Assembly: GCA_052031065.1 (NCBI GenBank)
Contig: JBPEXY010000155.1
Coordinates: 1-5,323, forward strand
DNA from: JBPEXY01 sp052031065
GTDB taxonomy: Bacteria > Pseudomonadota > Gammaproteobacteria > Immundisolibacterales > Immundisolibacteraceae
Length of the DNA: 5,323 bases
Direction: 5' to 3'
Positions within the stretch are counted from its first letter, which is position 1, and each line of letters starts with the position of its first letter. Under the pieces are notes generated by a model. It did not search any database, was not told where the DNA came from, and worked only from the letters and a program-made list of their open reading frames with translations. Position numbers and translations under genes: made by a program. This document shows, one piece after another, positions 1 through 4,892 of the stretch.

Positions 1-498
1 GTCTCGAAACTGTTCGATCTGTGCCCGGAGGTTTTTCATGGCGAGGGAGTCACCAATAAAACCATCGTCGCGTGCGGCGGTCTCCTGTTGCAGAGAATAT
101 TCGGCGTCACGGATAAACAGAGAGTGGGAGAGGCGACTTTTTAATAGTTCGATATCACACGGCTTGGCGACAAAGTCGAATGCGCCCAGGGCGAGGGCGT
201 GTTTTACGTTTTTACGATCATCCTGACCGCTTAAAACCAGTATTTTAATGCTTGGGGCAACGGCCAGCAGATCGCCTATCAGGGCAAAGCCCTGCTCTGG
301 CGAGTGCTCATCGGGGGGTAGGCCGAGATCCAGCAGTGCTGCGTCTGGCGCGTGTGGCAAACGTATTAATAGTTCTTTGACGTCGTTGCGTGATTCGCCT
401 GTCCAGATCGCAAACTGCTCCTCGAGCACGAATTGAAGCGAGTCGCGAATTACCGGGTCATCATCGATAATCAGTAATATCGGTTTGTCTGCGTTCAT
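1..498 (-). CDS. Response regulator, PrsR/NtrC-like, C-terminus cut by the window edge
   Basis: Only the first 166 residues are present; the frame is open to base 1, so the gene continues to the left. The N-terminal domain is a complete CheY-like receiver: acidic pocket Asp12-Asp14 (IIDDDP), phospho-acceptor Asp57 in LLDLGLPPD, Ser90 in VLSGQDDR, and Lys112 in VAKP. The wording around Asp57 and the LSGQDDRKN...LGAFDF..KP stretch resembles PrsR, the PEP-CTERM-system regulator. Residues 147-166 (FIGDSLAMKNLRAQ...) look like the beginning of a sigma-54 AAA+ activator domain, the usual layout of NtrC-family regulators; the catalytic GAFTGA loop and HTH would lie outside the window. The ATG at 498 overlaps the ATPase stop codon by ATGA, with only a weak Shine-Dalgarno, so translation is probably coupled. 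The kinase two genes upstream is the likely partner. The receiver assignment is firm, the sigma-54 class likely, and the PrsR relationship is from memory of the family. Confidence 0.9.
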   Translation of the reverse strand, partial: MNADKPILLIIDDDPVIRDSLQFVLEEQFAIWTGESRNDVKELLIRLPHAPDAALLDLGLPPDEHSPEQGFALIGDLLAVAPSIKILVLSGQDDRKNVKHALALGAFDFVAKPCDIELLKSRLSHSLFIRDAEYSLQQETAARDDGFIGDSLAMKNLRAQIEQFRD

Positions 499-1220
499 AA
501 GTTATCAATACAGTTGACGTAGGCCTGTTCCAGAGTATCAGCCTGGTAATACAGCAGGCACTCTTCGGGGCTGCCGGTAAATTGCAACACACCCTGATGC
601 AGGATAGCAATTTGATCACACAGTATCTCCACGTCACTCAACATGTGTGAGCTGAGTAATAGCGTGTGTGGTTGTTGGTGATGTTCGCGCCGTCGCAGTA
701 GCAAGTTTTTCATCAATGCTCGTGAATAGGGGTCGAGCCCGCTCATTGGCTCATCAAGAATCAGAAAGTCGCGGTTGCTCATTAACAGTGCGATAAGGCC
801 AACTTTCTGCGCCATACCTTTGGAAAACTGTTTCAGTGGTTTGGTGAAGCTTGAGCGCTCCAGCGCTAGCTGGTCAAACAGTTCTAATGTCGTATTGCGT
901 TGAAACTCGCTGCCATAAAGCGCCGCCATGCGGCGCAGGAATTTCTCTGCGGTTAAGTGAGATGGAGGGGTGAAGCGTTCTGGTAGATAGGCGAGGTGCT
1001 GTCTGGATGCCGGGAGGCGGTGGCTATAACCGTTGGTGGTGATCGTACCGCTTTCAGGTCGGCAAAAATCCAGGATGGTCTGAATCAAGGAGGTTTTCCC
1101 CGCCCCATTCATGCCTACCAGCCCGAAAAAAACTCCATCCTCGATACTAATCGATACGGATGAGAGTCGATCCCCCCGTTTTCCCAGTTGTAGATCCTCG
1201 ACACTGAGCGCCGTACTCAT
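495..1220 (-). CDS. ABC-2 type transporter ATP-binding protein
   Basis: A 241-residue single nucleotide-binding domain, the normal length for a stand-alone ATPase of an ABC-2 exporter. Visible motifs are Walker A GMNGAGKT (36-43), a YLPER segment at 79-82 where the Q-loop normally lies (Glu for Gln, common in the drug/gliding-type ATPases), signature FSKGM (132-136), Walker B DFLILDEP (151-158 with Asp156 and Glu157), D-loop SGLD (160-163), and switch His192 in SSHML. All catalytic residues are present, so it should be active. It has no membrane segment and needs a permease; the only permease in view is the divergent gene starting at 3074. A GGTGAG Shine-Dalgarno lies five bases before the ATG. 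The start overlaps the kinase stop by ATGA and the stop overlaps the regulator start in the same way, placing this gene between the two halves of a two-component system. The substrate cannot be read from sequence. Confidence 0.95.
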   Translation of the reverse strand: MSTALSVEDLQLGKRGDRLSSVSISIEDGVFFGLVGMNGAGKTSLIQTILDFCRPESGTITTNGYSHRLPASRQHLAYLPERFTPPSHLTAEKFLRRMAALYGSEFQRNTTLELFDQLALERSSFTKPLKQFSKGMAQKVGLIALLMSNRDFLILDEPMSGLDPYSRALMKNLLLRRREHHQQPHTLLLSSHMLSDVEILCDQIAILHQGVLQFTGSPEECLLYYQADTLEQAYVNCIDNL

Positions 1221-2884
1221 TTGATCTCACCGTATAACAGGAAACTGACATTGCCCGGGTCGTTTTCGGTCAGCTGTAGGGTGAACCCCTGTTTACTGGC
1301 TTCTGCGGCGCATTGGTAGAGCGCGATGCCGTATCCTCCTGTGGAATCAACCGGTGCTTTGAACAGTGTAGATGAAATTTCATCAGCAACCGGTGATCCG
1401 GTATCGGTCACCATCAGCGCGATTCGGTCAGCAGTAATCTCCAGGTAGGCACGCACTTCGATGTTGGTTTCCATCTGCCGCTTTCGTTGCGCGTTTTCGA
1501 GAAGGTTTTCTGCTACCTGTTCGAAAAGGTCTTTAGGAATAAGATGGTTGACCTCAAATTTCTGTGTAAATTTGACATCCCTGCCTTCATATCGGAGTTG
1601 CAACTTCTCCCACCAGATGCGTGCCACCTGAAAGGTGGTTGAAACATCTTCTGGAGCTGCCAGTTTATCCAGGGTTATCTGCAGTTTCTCTCTGAGTAAG
1701 GGCAACTGCTTTTGCATCAGGTTTTGAATGGCGGTGGCCTGATCCGGTTTGCTATGGACTACAGCAGTGGTCAGAGTGTTGAGCGATTGCAGCAGGTTTT
1801 TAACGTCGTGGGTTATTCTGGCTCCAGTTTCGTAGATGCTCTCCAGGTGTTTCTGGGTTTCTACTTTAGTCTGGTGTTGGCGCAGTTGAACCAGCGTTGA
1901 TAGAAAGGCCAGCGCGAAGTCCAGTTGCCGCTGCAGATTGTCGTTGGGTGGGACGGCGATGCTCAGCGTTGTTCTCTGATTCGCGAGGGTGCTCTGTAGT
2001 ATCGGGGTGTCTACGGTGTCGGTGGTACCGATTGATCCACAGTAAGAAGAGATATCCCAACTGGCTCCGTTGCCGTTAAAGAGCTGGTTGAGTGTGGTAA
2101 TACGCCGTTGCAGATAATCTTCAATTCGACTCATGGTTTGAGCCTCCTGAAGCGTAACCAGTGCCCACTGTTGATACTCTTCCATTCTGCCGTTGTTTGC
2201 GCTGTGTGCCCCTGGGGGGCGATAACGCGACAACAGGAATAAGCCGGCACCTAGAACTGCCGCAGCTGCTGCCTGGGTTGGCGTTGACGTTAGTGGTGTC
2301 GTGGTAAACGAGAGTAACAGCGCTGCGACCGCCGCGAAGGTGAAAAGCAGCCAGCAGAAGATTATGAGTTCTAAGGGAGTAACAGCCTTACGAAGCTGCT
2401 GTGCTGGAGCAGGTAACAGGGTGCTGACGATGGACCCAGTGACCAGGCCGTGTAGAGCGTAATTCACCATAGGCTGCATCTGTGCGAAGAGCTCTGGTCG
2501 CTGTTCGAATCCCACCATTACCGCCGCTGCAGCAAGCAGATAACAGCACGACACGCCATACCTGAATATCTCGGTGGGTGGAGTAGCCAGGCGGCTGATC
2601 AACAGTGAGGTCAGTCCCAGTAACCAGGCCACCTGGCCAGCGGTTTCATTCCAGGTCAGAGCGATCAGGCTCACTCCACCAATCAGGTAACCAAGTCGGA
2701 ATAGAGTGGTTCGGTAATGGGCGAGTCCGAACAACCAGATGGTCACGACGATCAGATGGTTCCCCCAGAGGATATACTGGACGATGGGGTCGTTACTCAG
2801 CAGCGAGATATGCAGCGGGAGCAGTGAGAGGCCCAATAGCGCGTCCATGTACCTGGCTGCCCGATTTTTCCCTGTTCTGTTCAT
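1217..2884 (-). CDS. Membrane-bound sensor histidine kinase with HDVKN phospho-acceptor motif
   Basis: About 555 residues. The N-terminal ~220 residues are very hydrophobic with roughly eight predicted membrane helices (near 16-30, 37-55, 62-79, 84-100, 111-126, 143-159, 171-193, 204-220) and no large periplasmic loop, so the signal may be sensed in the membrane or via another membrane protein. Residues ~235-330 are a cytoplasmic linker, possibly a degenerate GAF-like region. The dimerisation helix carries His359 in ITHDVKN. The ATPase domain has an N box around NLLENA (460-465), a G1 box DTGSP (494-498) and a glycine-rich GGYG (516-519) after LFKAP. HDxKN kinases include PrsK and NtrY-type proteins, which fits the PrsR-like regulator two genes downstream. 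The ATG at 2884 was chosen; a TTG lies just upstream at 2887, then an in-frame stop. Shine-Dalgarno is poor. It is probably the first gene of the operon, and its last base pairs overlap the ATPase start by ATGA. Confidence 0.9.
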   Translation of the reverse strand: MNRTGKNRAARYMDALLGLSLLPLHISLLSNDPIVQYILWGNHLIVVTIWLFGLAHYRTTLFRLGYLIGGVSLIALTWNETAGQVAWLLGLTSLLISRLATPPTEIFRYGVSCCYLLAAAAVMVGFEQRPELFAQMQPMVNYALHGLVTGSIVSTLLPAPAQQLRKAVTPLELIIFCWLLFTFAAVAALLLSFTTTPLTSTPTQAAAAAVLGAGLFLLSRYRPPGAHSANNGRMEEYQQWALVTLQEAQTMSRIEDYLQRRITTLNQLFNGNGASWDISSYCGSIGTTDTVDTPILQSTLANQRTTLSIAVPPNDNLQRQLDFALAFLSTLVQLRQHQTKVETQKHLESIYETGARITHDVKNLLQSLNTLTTAVVHSKPDQATAIQNLMQKQLPLLREKLQITLDKLAAPEDVSTTFQVARIWWEKLQLRYEGRDVKFTQKFEVNHLIPKDLFEQVAENLLENAQRKRQMETNIEVRAYLEITADRIALMVTDTGSPVADEISSTLFKAPVDSTGGYGIALYQCAAEASKQGFTLQLTENDPGNVSFLLYGEIK

Positions 2885-3010
2885 CAACCGCTTAAATCAT
2901 CGGTTAAAGTGCCGGACACTGCTGGTCGTGGGGTTGTCGTTTGCCGCAAAAGTTTCTCCAGAGAGTGGTCGGGGAATCCGCCACGACGATTATCAGCAAT
3001 GTTAACCGAG

Positions 3011-3035
3011 TTGAAACAGTTCATAATGGTTTCAA
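3011..3035. promoter_or_regulatory. Inverted repeat TTGAAAC-N11-GTTTCAA in the divergent promoter region
   Basis: Two perfect 7-bp arms (3011-3017 and 3029-3035) flank 11 bases, a spacing typical of sites for dimeric DNA-binding proteins. The dyad covers the -10 of the candidate minus-strand promoter. It also covers a plus-strand CATAAT (3022-3027), a 5 of 6 match to a -10 with no good -35, which would start a transcript about 40 nt before the permease ATG. A protein bound here could regulate both directions. No T-run follows, so it is not a terminator. The arms are only 7 bp, so chance is possible. Confidence 0.4.
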
Positions 3036-3051
3036 TTCACGTTAGTCGCAA
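3023..3051 (-). promoter_or_regulatory. Candidate sigma-70 promoter for the kinase-ATPase-regulator operon
   Basis: Read on the minus strand, TTGCGA (3051-3046) and CATTAT (3028-3023) are separated by exactly 17 bases, each matching the -35 and -10 consensus at 4 of 6 positions. Transcription would begin near 3016, giving a leader of roughly 130 nt before the kinase ATG. The -10 lies inside a perfect dyad, which suggests control. The matches are modest, so this is a candidate only. Confidence 0.35.
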
Positions 3052-3073
3052 ATGGTCAGGCAGAAGCGAGCGA

Positions 3074-3820
3074 ATGTCCAAAATTGTATTGCTTTCCCGT
3101 CACTACATTGAGGATGCTGTCTGTTCATCAACCACGCGGCTATTTCTCTGCTTTCTGCTGATCGCGATTATGGGCGGAGAGTTTGTCGCCCGGCTTGGCA
3201 TTATCGAGCAGGAAGTGTTCAGAATCTCTCTACAGGCATTTAGTTTGCGTTTGGTTGCGGTAATGTTCATCGCTGCCCAGGTTTCTGCCAGTTACAGCGA
3301 GCAGTCGCGCAACGGTCAACTGCAAGTGCTTATGGCGACAGAGGTGTCGCGCAGTCAATATCTCGCTGGTCGAGCGGTTGGTCTGGCCTGTTACGCGTTT
3401 TTTCTCTCCAGTGCGGTTGCTCTATCGTTGGCCTTCTGGGTCTTTGAACCGGCGCTGTTGGTGTGGGCAGCAGGGCTGTTTCTTGAATTGCTGGTGGTTG
3501 GATTATTCACCTTGTTTGTTGTAATCACCTATCAAACTGTTGCGGTGGCGATGATTCTCACCGCTGCGTTTTATCTGTTGGCACGGCTGATCGAGCCTTT
3601 GACTCTGATGGCGGGTAATCCCGCCGTCGGTTTAACAGGTGACTTGTTGGTTGCTTTACGCTCGATATTGCCTGACCTCGGCCGGTTCAATCAGGTTGAT
3701 TGGCTTGTCTATGGTGTCGACGAGGGAGTGTCATCATTAGCAACAGGGTTGGAAGGGGTGCTGTTTGGGTTACTGGTTTACTGTGCAGTCCATATCGATT
3801 TCCGTCGCCGGCAGCTGTGA
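3074..3820 (+). CDS. ABC-2 type transporter permease
   Basis: From the ATG at 3074 the protein is 248 residues with about six membrane helices (near 22-39, 52-70, 95-120, 128-155, 158-176 and 222-242), the ABC-2 permease layout. A short amphipathic N-terminal stretch (MSKIVLLSRHYIEDAV) precedes helix 1, as in other permeases of the class. Between helices 2 and 3 the charged SEQSRNGQLQVLMATEVSRSQYL segment is where the ATPase-contacting coupling helix is expected. It ends in a basic RRRQL tail. The open frame extends upstream to ATGs at 3026, 2999 and 2909, but those would add a non-hydrophobic extension lying across the divergent promoter region; 3074 has an AGAAG seven bases upstream and fits family length. 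No ATPase gene follows on this strand, so the natural partner is the divergent ATPase at 495-1220. The next gene starts six bases after the stop. Substrate unknown. Confidence 0.85.
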   Translation: MSKIVLLSRHYIEDAVCSSTTRLFLCFLLIAIMGGEFVARLGIIEQEVFRISLQAFSLRLVAVMFIAAQVSASYSEQSRNGQLQVLMATEVSRSQYLAGRAVGLACYAFFLSSAVALSLAFWVFEPALLVWAAGLFLELLVVGLFTLFVVITYQTVAVAMILTAAFYLLARLIEPLTLMAGNPAVGLTGDLLVALRSILPDLGRFNQVDWLVYGVDEGVSSLATGLEGVLFGLLVYCAVHIDFRRRQL

Positions 3821-3826
3821 GTCAAC

Positions 3827-4540
3827 ATGGGGACGACCAGGCAGGGTTTCGCAAGTTATTTAGCCACGGGGTCGCTCGCCGCAGTTTGTTTCCTTGTGTT
3901 GCTGACGATCAAGGTGACCGTCTACTGGGGTAGCCAGCAGCATCAGGTAGAGGCTCGGCAACTGCCGAGTGCACCGCTGCCGGAGATATTTGCAGGTCTC
4001 TCTCCAGGAGATCGCCTGGTGGTGGCCCGTTTCGCCACGCTCTGGTTGCAGGCATTTGATAATCAACCGGGTATCAGCATGTCGTTTCAGCAACTCGCCT
4101 ATCCAGATTTGGTGGACTGGTTAGATCTGATCCTGTCCCTTGAGCCGAAGGCTCACTATCCGTTGTTACTCGCGAGCAGAGTTTATGGCGAAGTGGGTGA
4201 CAGAGACAGGCAGCGGCAGATGTTTGTCTGGGTAGAGCAGGCGTTCCTGGAAGATCCGGAGCGTCGTTGGCGCTGGCTTGCCCATGCTGTTCTGGTGGCG
4301 CGTCACGGCATGCAGGATCAGCAGTTTGCTCTCGACCTGGCACGTAGTCTCAGCGGTCAACCTGCAGGGGTTGGAATACCGGGTTGGGCTCGACAGATGG
4401 AGATATTCCTGCTTGAGCAGATGGGCTTCGCTGATGCTGCGGCGGCGCTGTTGGGCGGGGTGCTGGAGAGCGGTACCGTTACTGATCCGGCGGAGCAACG
4501 TTTTCTGCTTGAGCGGTTACAGGCTCTGGGTGGTGAATAG
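3827..4540 (+). CDS. Single-pass membrane protein with TPR-like soluble domain, function unknown
   Basis: A 237-residue protein not recognised as a named family. Residues 14-33 form one strong membrane helix after a short basic N-terminus (TTRQ), best read as a non-cleaved signal anchor that leaves the rest in the periplasm. From about residue 62 the sequence is almost entirely helical, with paired amphipathic helices and TPR-like spacing, for example LDLILSLEPKAHYPLLLASR, then VYGEVGDRDRQRQMFVWVEQAFLEDP, then WRWLAHAVLVARHGMQD, ending with an alanine-rich pair near 200-210. No catalytic motif is visible. It starts six bases after the permease stop, with GTGAG overlapping that stop as a possible ribosome binding site, and ends in tandem in-frame stops (TAG TGA). 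Such proteins usually act as scaffolds, so it may be the extracytoplasmic partner of the transporter. Its position recalls PilG beside the PilH/PilI transporter of Myxococcus, but homology to PilG is not shown. Confidence 0.8.
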   Translation: MGTTRQGFASYLATGSLAAVCFLVLLTIKVTVYWGSQQHQVEARQLPSAPLPEIFAGLSPGDRLVVARFATLWLQAFDNQPGISMSFQQLAYPDLVDWLDLILSLEPKAHYPLLLASRVYGEVGDRDRQRQMFVWVEQAFLEDPERRWRWLAHAVLVARHGMQDQQFALDLARSLSGQPAGVGIPGWARQMEIFLLEQMGFADAAAALLGGVLESGTVTDPAEQRFLLERLQALGGE

Positions 4541-4561
4541 TGACGAATAAACGGGAAAAGT

Positions 4562-4577
4562 TGTCAATTAATTGACA
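4562..4577. promoter_or_regulatory. Perfect 16-bp palindrome TGTCAATTAATTGACA, candidate activator site
   Basis: Every base pairs with its partner across a central AATT-type axis. The site lies 19 bases after the tandem stop codons of the TPR-like gene and spans about -183 to -168 relative to the predicted sigma-54 start at 4745, within the range where NtrC-family activators bind. The TGTC/GACA outer half-sites recall the TGTC core remembered for Pseudomonas PilR sites. No T-run follows directly, so an intrinsic terminator is unlikely. Confidence 0.5.
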
Positions 4578-4636
4578 GTGGCGGAGGATCGGGGTTTTTT
4601 CAGCCGAGAGGTCGGATACCCAGCACTGCTCCTGCT

Positions 4637-4699
4637 CCCGCCCTTCGGCCTTTAGAGTCTGGGCGGGTATAGTATTCTTACCCTCGCGAGACAGGAGGG
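4637..4699. other. GC-rich stem-forming sequence between the two transcription units
   Basis: CCCGCCC (4637-4643) and GGGCGGG (4661-4667) form perfect 7-bp arms around a 17-base loop. CCCTC (4681-4685) and GAGGG (4695-4699) form a second short stem, and GGGTA (4665-4669) can instead pair with TACCC (4679-4683). None is followed by a T-run on either strand, so this is not a standard Rho-independent terminator. It may stabilise the 3' end of the permease/TPR transcript or be structural spacer upstream of the pilin promoter. Confidence 0.3.
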
Positions 4700-4717
4700 T
4701 TGATTGGCTTAACGATA

Positions 4718-4734
4718 TTGGCCCGCTAATTGCT
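4718..4734 (+). promoter_or_regulatory. Sigma-54 (RpoN) promoter for the prepilin gene
   Basis: TTGGCCCGCTAATTGCT matches the consensus YTGGCACG-N4-TTGCW at all but one fixed position (C for A in the -24 element). The invariant GG (4720-4721) and GC (4732-4733) are separated by exactly 10 bases. Taking C4733 as -12 puts transcription start near 4745, giving a leader of about 148 nt before the prepilin ATG. A sigma-54 promoter needs an NtrC-type activator, and the regulator at the left edge is the obvious local candidate. Confidence 0.8.
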
Positions 4735-4735
4735 T

Positions 4736-4764
4736 TTGACATTGTAACTGTTAGTGTCTTTAAA
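4736..4764 (+). promoter_or_regulatory. Overlapping candidate sigma-70 promoter for the prepilin gene
   Basis: A consensus -35 hexamer TTGACA (4736-4741) begins two bases after the sigma-54 -12 element and is followed, after 17 bases, by TTTAAA (4759-4764), a 4 of 6 match to the -10. Start would be near 4771. The perfect -35 could be chance in this AT-rich stretch. If real, it would give basal transcription, and the two polymerase forms would compete for overlapping DNA. Confidence 0.35.
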
Positions 4765-4772
4765 ACTTAAAG
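4758..4772 (+). other. Small inverted repeat at the start of the pilin leader
   Basis: CTTTAAAACTTAAAG has 6-bp arms (CTTTAA/TTAAAG) around a 3-base loop, about 13 nt downstream of the predicted sigma-54 start. It could form a weak 5' hairpin in the mRNA or serve as a protein site over the -10 of the sigma-70 candidate. The stem is AT-rich and therefore not strong. Confidence 0.25.
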
Positions 4773-4803
4773 CTCTAAAGAAACAGTCCGATATGGGTAG
4801 AAG

Positions 4804-4867
4804 TCACTATCTCAACAATATTTTAGATTCGCGATGTACTCACCCTAATTTGTCGTAATCACTATCT
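4804..4867 (+). repeat. Direct repeat TCACTATCT, two copies in the pilin leader
   Basis: Identical 9-mers occur at 4804-4812 and 4859-4867, 55 bases apart start to start, both inside the predicted untranslated leader. The second copy runs into the 8-bp palindrome CTTTAAAG (4866-4873) just before the ribosome binding site. The region is AT-rich, unlike the flanking genes. The role is unknown, and a 9-mer pair could be chance. Confidence 0.3.
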
Positions 4868-4875
4868 TTAAAGCC

Positions 4876-4882
4876 AGGAGAG
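4876..4882 (+). promoter_or_regulatory. Ribosome binding site of the prepilin gene
   Basis: AGGAGAG is a strong Shine-Dalgarno sequence ending ten bases before the ATG at 4893, slightly longer than the ideal spacing. It fixes the start codon and supports high translation, as expected for a pilin subunit. Confidence 0.7.
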
Positions 4883-4892
4883 TTTTCCGAAA

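Larger units (their letters stand above)
4541..4892. other. 352-bp non-coding region upstream of the prepilin gene
   Basis: No convincing gene lies here. From left to right it holds tandem stop read-out, the 16-bp palindrome, an unpaired T6 run (4595-4600 area), GC-rich stem sequence, the sigma-54 promoter, an overlapping -35 element, and an AT-rich leader with repeats and the ribosome binding site. The whole stretch reads as a pilin regulatory region. Confidence 0.75.

Noticed and set aside
2929..2945. Plus-strand GGGGTTGTCGTTTGC as a sigma-54 promoter for the permease
   Set aside because: With correct 10-base spacing the base before GG is not T and the rest of the -24 element does not match.
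2909..3073. 55-residue N-terminal extension of the permease
   Set aside because: The extension is low in hydrophobicity, unlike permease N-termini, and would lie across the divergent promoter elements; the ATG at 3074 gives the normal family length.
4562..4600. Palindrome plus the T6 run as a terminator for the TPR-like gene
   Set aside because: The T-run begins about 16 bases after the palindrome, and the stem is AT-rich, so the geometry is wrong.
4637..4667. GC-rich hairpin as a Rho-independent terminator
   Set aside because: No T-run follows on either strand, and the loop of 17 bases is long.
4668..4673. TATAGT as a -10 box
   Set aside because: No -35-like hexamer is found 16-18 bases upstream.
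4479..4742. Minus-strand open frame of 87 codons opposite the TPR-like gene end and the pilin promoter
   Set aside because: It overlaps a coding gene and the sigma-54 promoter, has no recognisable domain, and looks like a chance antisense frame.
4793..4858. Short open frame of 21 codons in the pilin leader (begins MGRSHYLNN)
   Set aside because: No Shine-Dalgarno precedes it, the sequence has no recognisable features, and short frames like this are expected by chance.
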